A DNA stretch of 20,824 nucleotides from a virus: the IMG/VR virus record IMGVR_UViG_3300042464_000242, positions 1 to 20,824 of that record; one strand, 5' to 3'. A program made the translations under genes and the position numbers. Positions 20,209 through 20,824 of the stretch are shown in pieces; position 1 is the stretch's first letter; every line of letters begins with the position of its first letter. The notes under the pieces were generated by a model that was not told the origin of the DNA, did no database searches, and saw nothing but the letters and a program-made list of their open reading frames with translations.

Positions 20209-20381
20209 AGATGAGTTCGCAGGAAGTCGCGGAGTATCTAGGCATAACAATCAACAACCTGCGACAGATTCAGCACCGGAAAACGCTGGAGTGGAAGCGC
20301 AGAGAGTGGCGTAATGTGTACTACGACCGAGCGGAAGTAGAGGCATACAAACGCAAGCGCGAGGAGCGTAAGCAACGCTAA
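20202..20381 (+). CDS. Excisionase/MerR-like HTH protein
   Basis: A 59-residue basic protein with a MerR-like helix-turn-helix: SSQEVAEYLGITINNLRQIQHRKTLEWKRREWRNVYYDRAEVEAY. It overlaps the ssb stop by 7 bases; a second in-frame ATG at 20211, 2 bases after that stop, is an equally plausible start. Such proteins serve as excisionases or small regulators; no integrase is in the window, so a regulatory role is just as likely. Confidence 0.65.
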   Translation: MVEMSSQEVAEYLGITINNLRQIQHRKTLEWKRREWRNVYYDRAEVEAYKRKREERKQR

Positions 20382-20390
20382 TGTACCCAC

Positions 20391-20651
20391 ATGGCAATAG
20401 TCATCACGGAAGAGGCCAGCGTCACCGACATTGACGAGGCAATGCGTCACATACAAAACATGTTGGCGGAACCCGGCATTGAAAAAAACCGACGGAACAT
20501 TCTGTTAAGCAGCTTGGACGACCTTCTCGACGCGCGACTTGAAATTACGCAAACGCAGGAATTCTTGCTAGAGTTGGAGCAGGAGGCGAACAATGGAAAT
20601 CAAGGAAGTAGCACTAATAACATTAAAGCCTTACCCGAACAATCCGCGTAA
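20391..20651 (+). CDS. Small acidic hypothetical protein
   Basis: An 86-residue protein of two or three helices (VTDIDEAMRHIQNMLAEPG, NILLSSLDDLLDARLEITQTQEFLLELEQEA). No Shine-Dalgarno is obvious; it starts 9 bases after the previous stop. Its 3' part overlaps the ParB-domain gene by 59 bases in another frame. No family recognised. Confidence 0.5.
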   Translation: MAIVITEEASVTDIDEAMRHIQNMLAEPGIEKNRRNILLSSLDDLLDARLEITQTQEFLLELEQEANNGNQGSSTNNIKALPEQSA

Positions 20652-20824
20652 AGGCGACATCAATCTGATTGCGAAAAGCCTAGAGACATACGGCCAATAC
20701 AAACCGATTACGATTAACAAACGAACAAACGAAATCCTCGCGGGTAATCACACAGCGCAAGCAGCACGCAAACTCGGTTGGACAACAATCAAGGCTGTTT
20801 ACATTGACGCAGACGAAAACACCG
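20593..20824 (+). CDS. ParB-like nuclease-domain protein, 5' part (runs off the window)
   Basis: The frame is open to the right edge. A good ribosome-binding site (AGGAGG at 20581-20586) precedes the ATG. The visible 77 residues are the start of a ParB N-terminal domain: VALITLKPYPNNPRKGD, an IAKSLETYGQYKPITINKRT segment and the key LAGNHTAQAARKLGW box (usual GxxR replaced by GNHT). In phages this domain is often fused to a DNA methyltransferase, but the rest is outside the window. Confidence 0.8.
   Translation, partial: MEIKEVALITLKPYPNNPRKGDINLIAKSLETYGQYKPITINKRTNEILAGNHTAQAARKLGWTTIKAVYIDADENT

Overview
The window looks like a stretch of a tailed (siphovirus-type) phage genome that infects an actinobacterium. 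It runs from the C-terminal part of a tape measure protein, through tail tip and lysis genes, into a long block of short, tightly packed replication, recombination and regulatory genes. The strongest host clue is a WhiB-like Fe-S protein (13775-14176), a family confined to Actinobacteria and their phages. The G+C content, by eye a little under half, would suit a freshwater low-GC actinobacterium, but that is inference. Both ends are open: the tape measure gene is cut at its 5' end and a ParB-domain gene at its 3' end. No integrase or repressor is recognisable here.

Layout. (1) 1-7128: tape measure, distal tail protein, three tail tip/adhesin-type proteins (one with a duplicated beta domain, one glycine-rich), a small protein, a baseplate/minor tail protein and another small virion-type protein. 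(2) 7130-8490: lysis-type cassette with three small membrane proteins, a small lipoprotein and a CHAP endolysin, closed by a hairpin at 8512-8545. (3) 8586-10418: short regulatory-looking proteins, a DUF6378-type protein, a Mre11/SbcD-like metallophosphoesterase and an FmdB-like zinc ribbon. (4) 10415-11005: the only minus-strand gene, an HslV/proteasome-like Ntn hydrolase. (5) 11130-15523: an annealing-type protein, winged-helix protein, small accessory proteins, Cas4-like nuclease, WhiB-like protein, an O-like replication initiator carrying iteron-like repeats inside its gene, and a RusA-type resolvase. (6) 15524-18806: two transcription/translation units, each opened by a near-identical leader, encoding small proteins of unknown function, several with metal-binding cysteines (one is a textbook C2H2 zinc finger). 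(7) 18807-20824: a structured noncoding segment, a tiny Cys protein, a secreted lysozyme-like enzyme apparently starting at ATA, an HNH endonuclease, SSB, an excisionase-like HTH protein and a ParB-domain protein.

Most genes overlap by 1-20 bases or abut, so translational coupling is the rule. The intergenic gaps (8491-8585, 11006-11129, 14898-14960, 15524-15628, 16476-16586, 18807-18953) are therefore conspicuous, and each holds something: a terminator-like hairpin, a divergent control region, promoter-like motifs, repeated leaders with hairpins, or a strong stem-loop. The items most worth following up are the phage HslV-like protease, the origin-like repeat array inside the replication gene, the duplicated leader pair, and a hairpin loop at 18824-18830 that is exactly complementary to the ribosome-binding sequence of both leaders.
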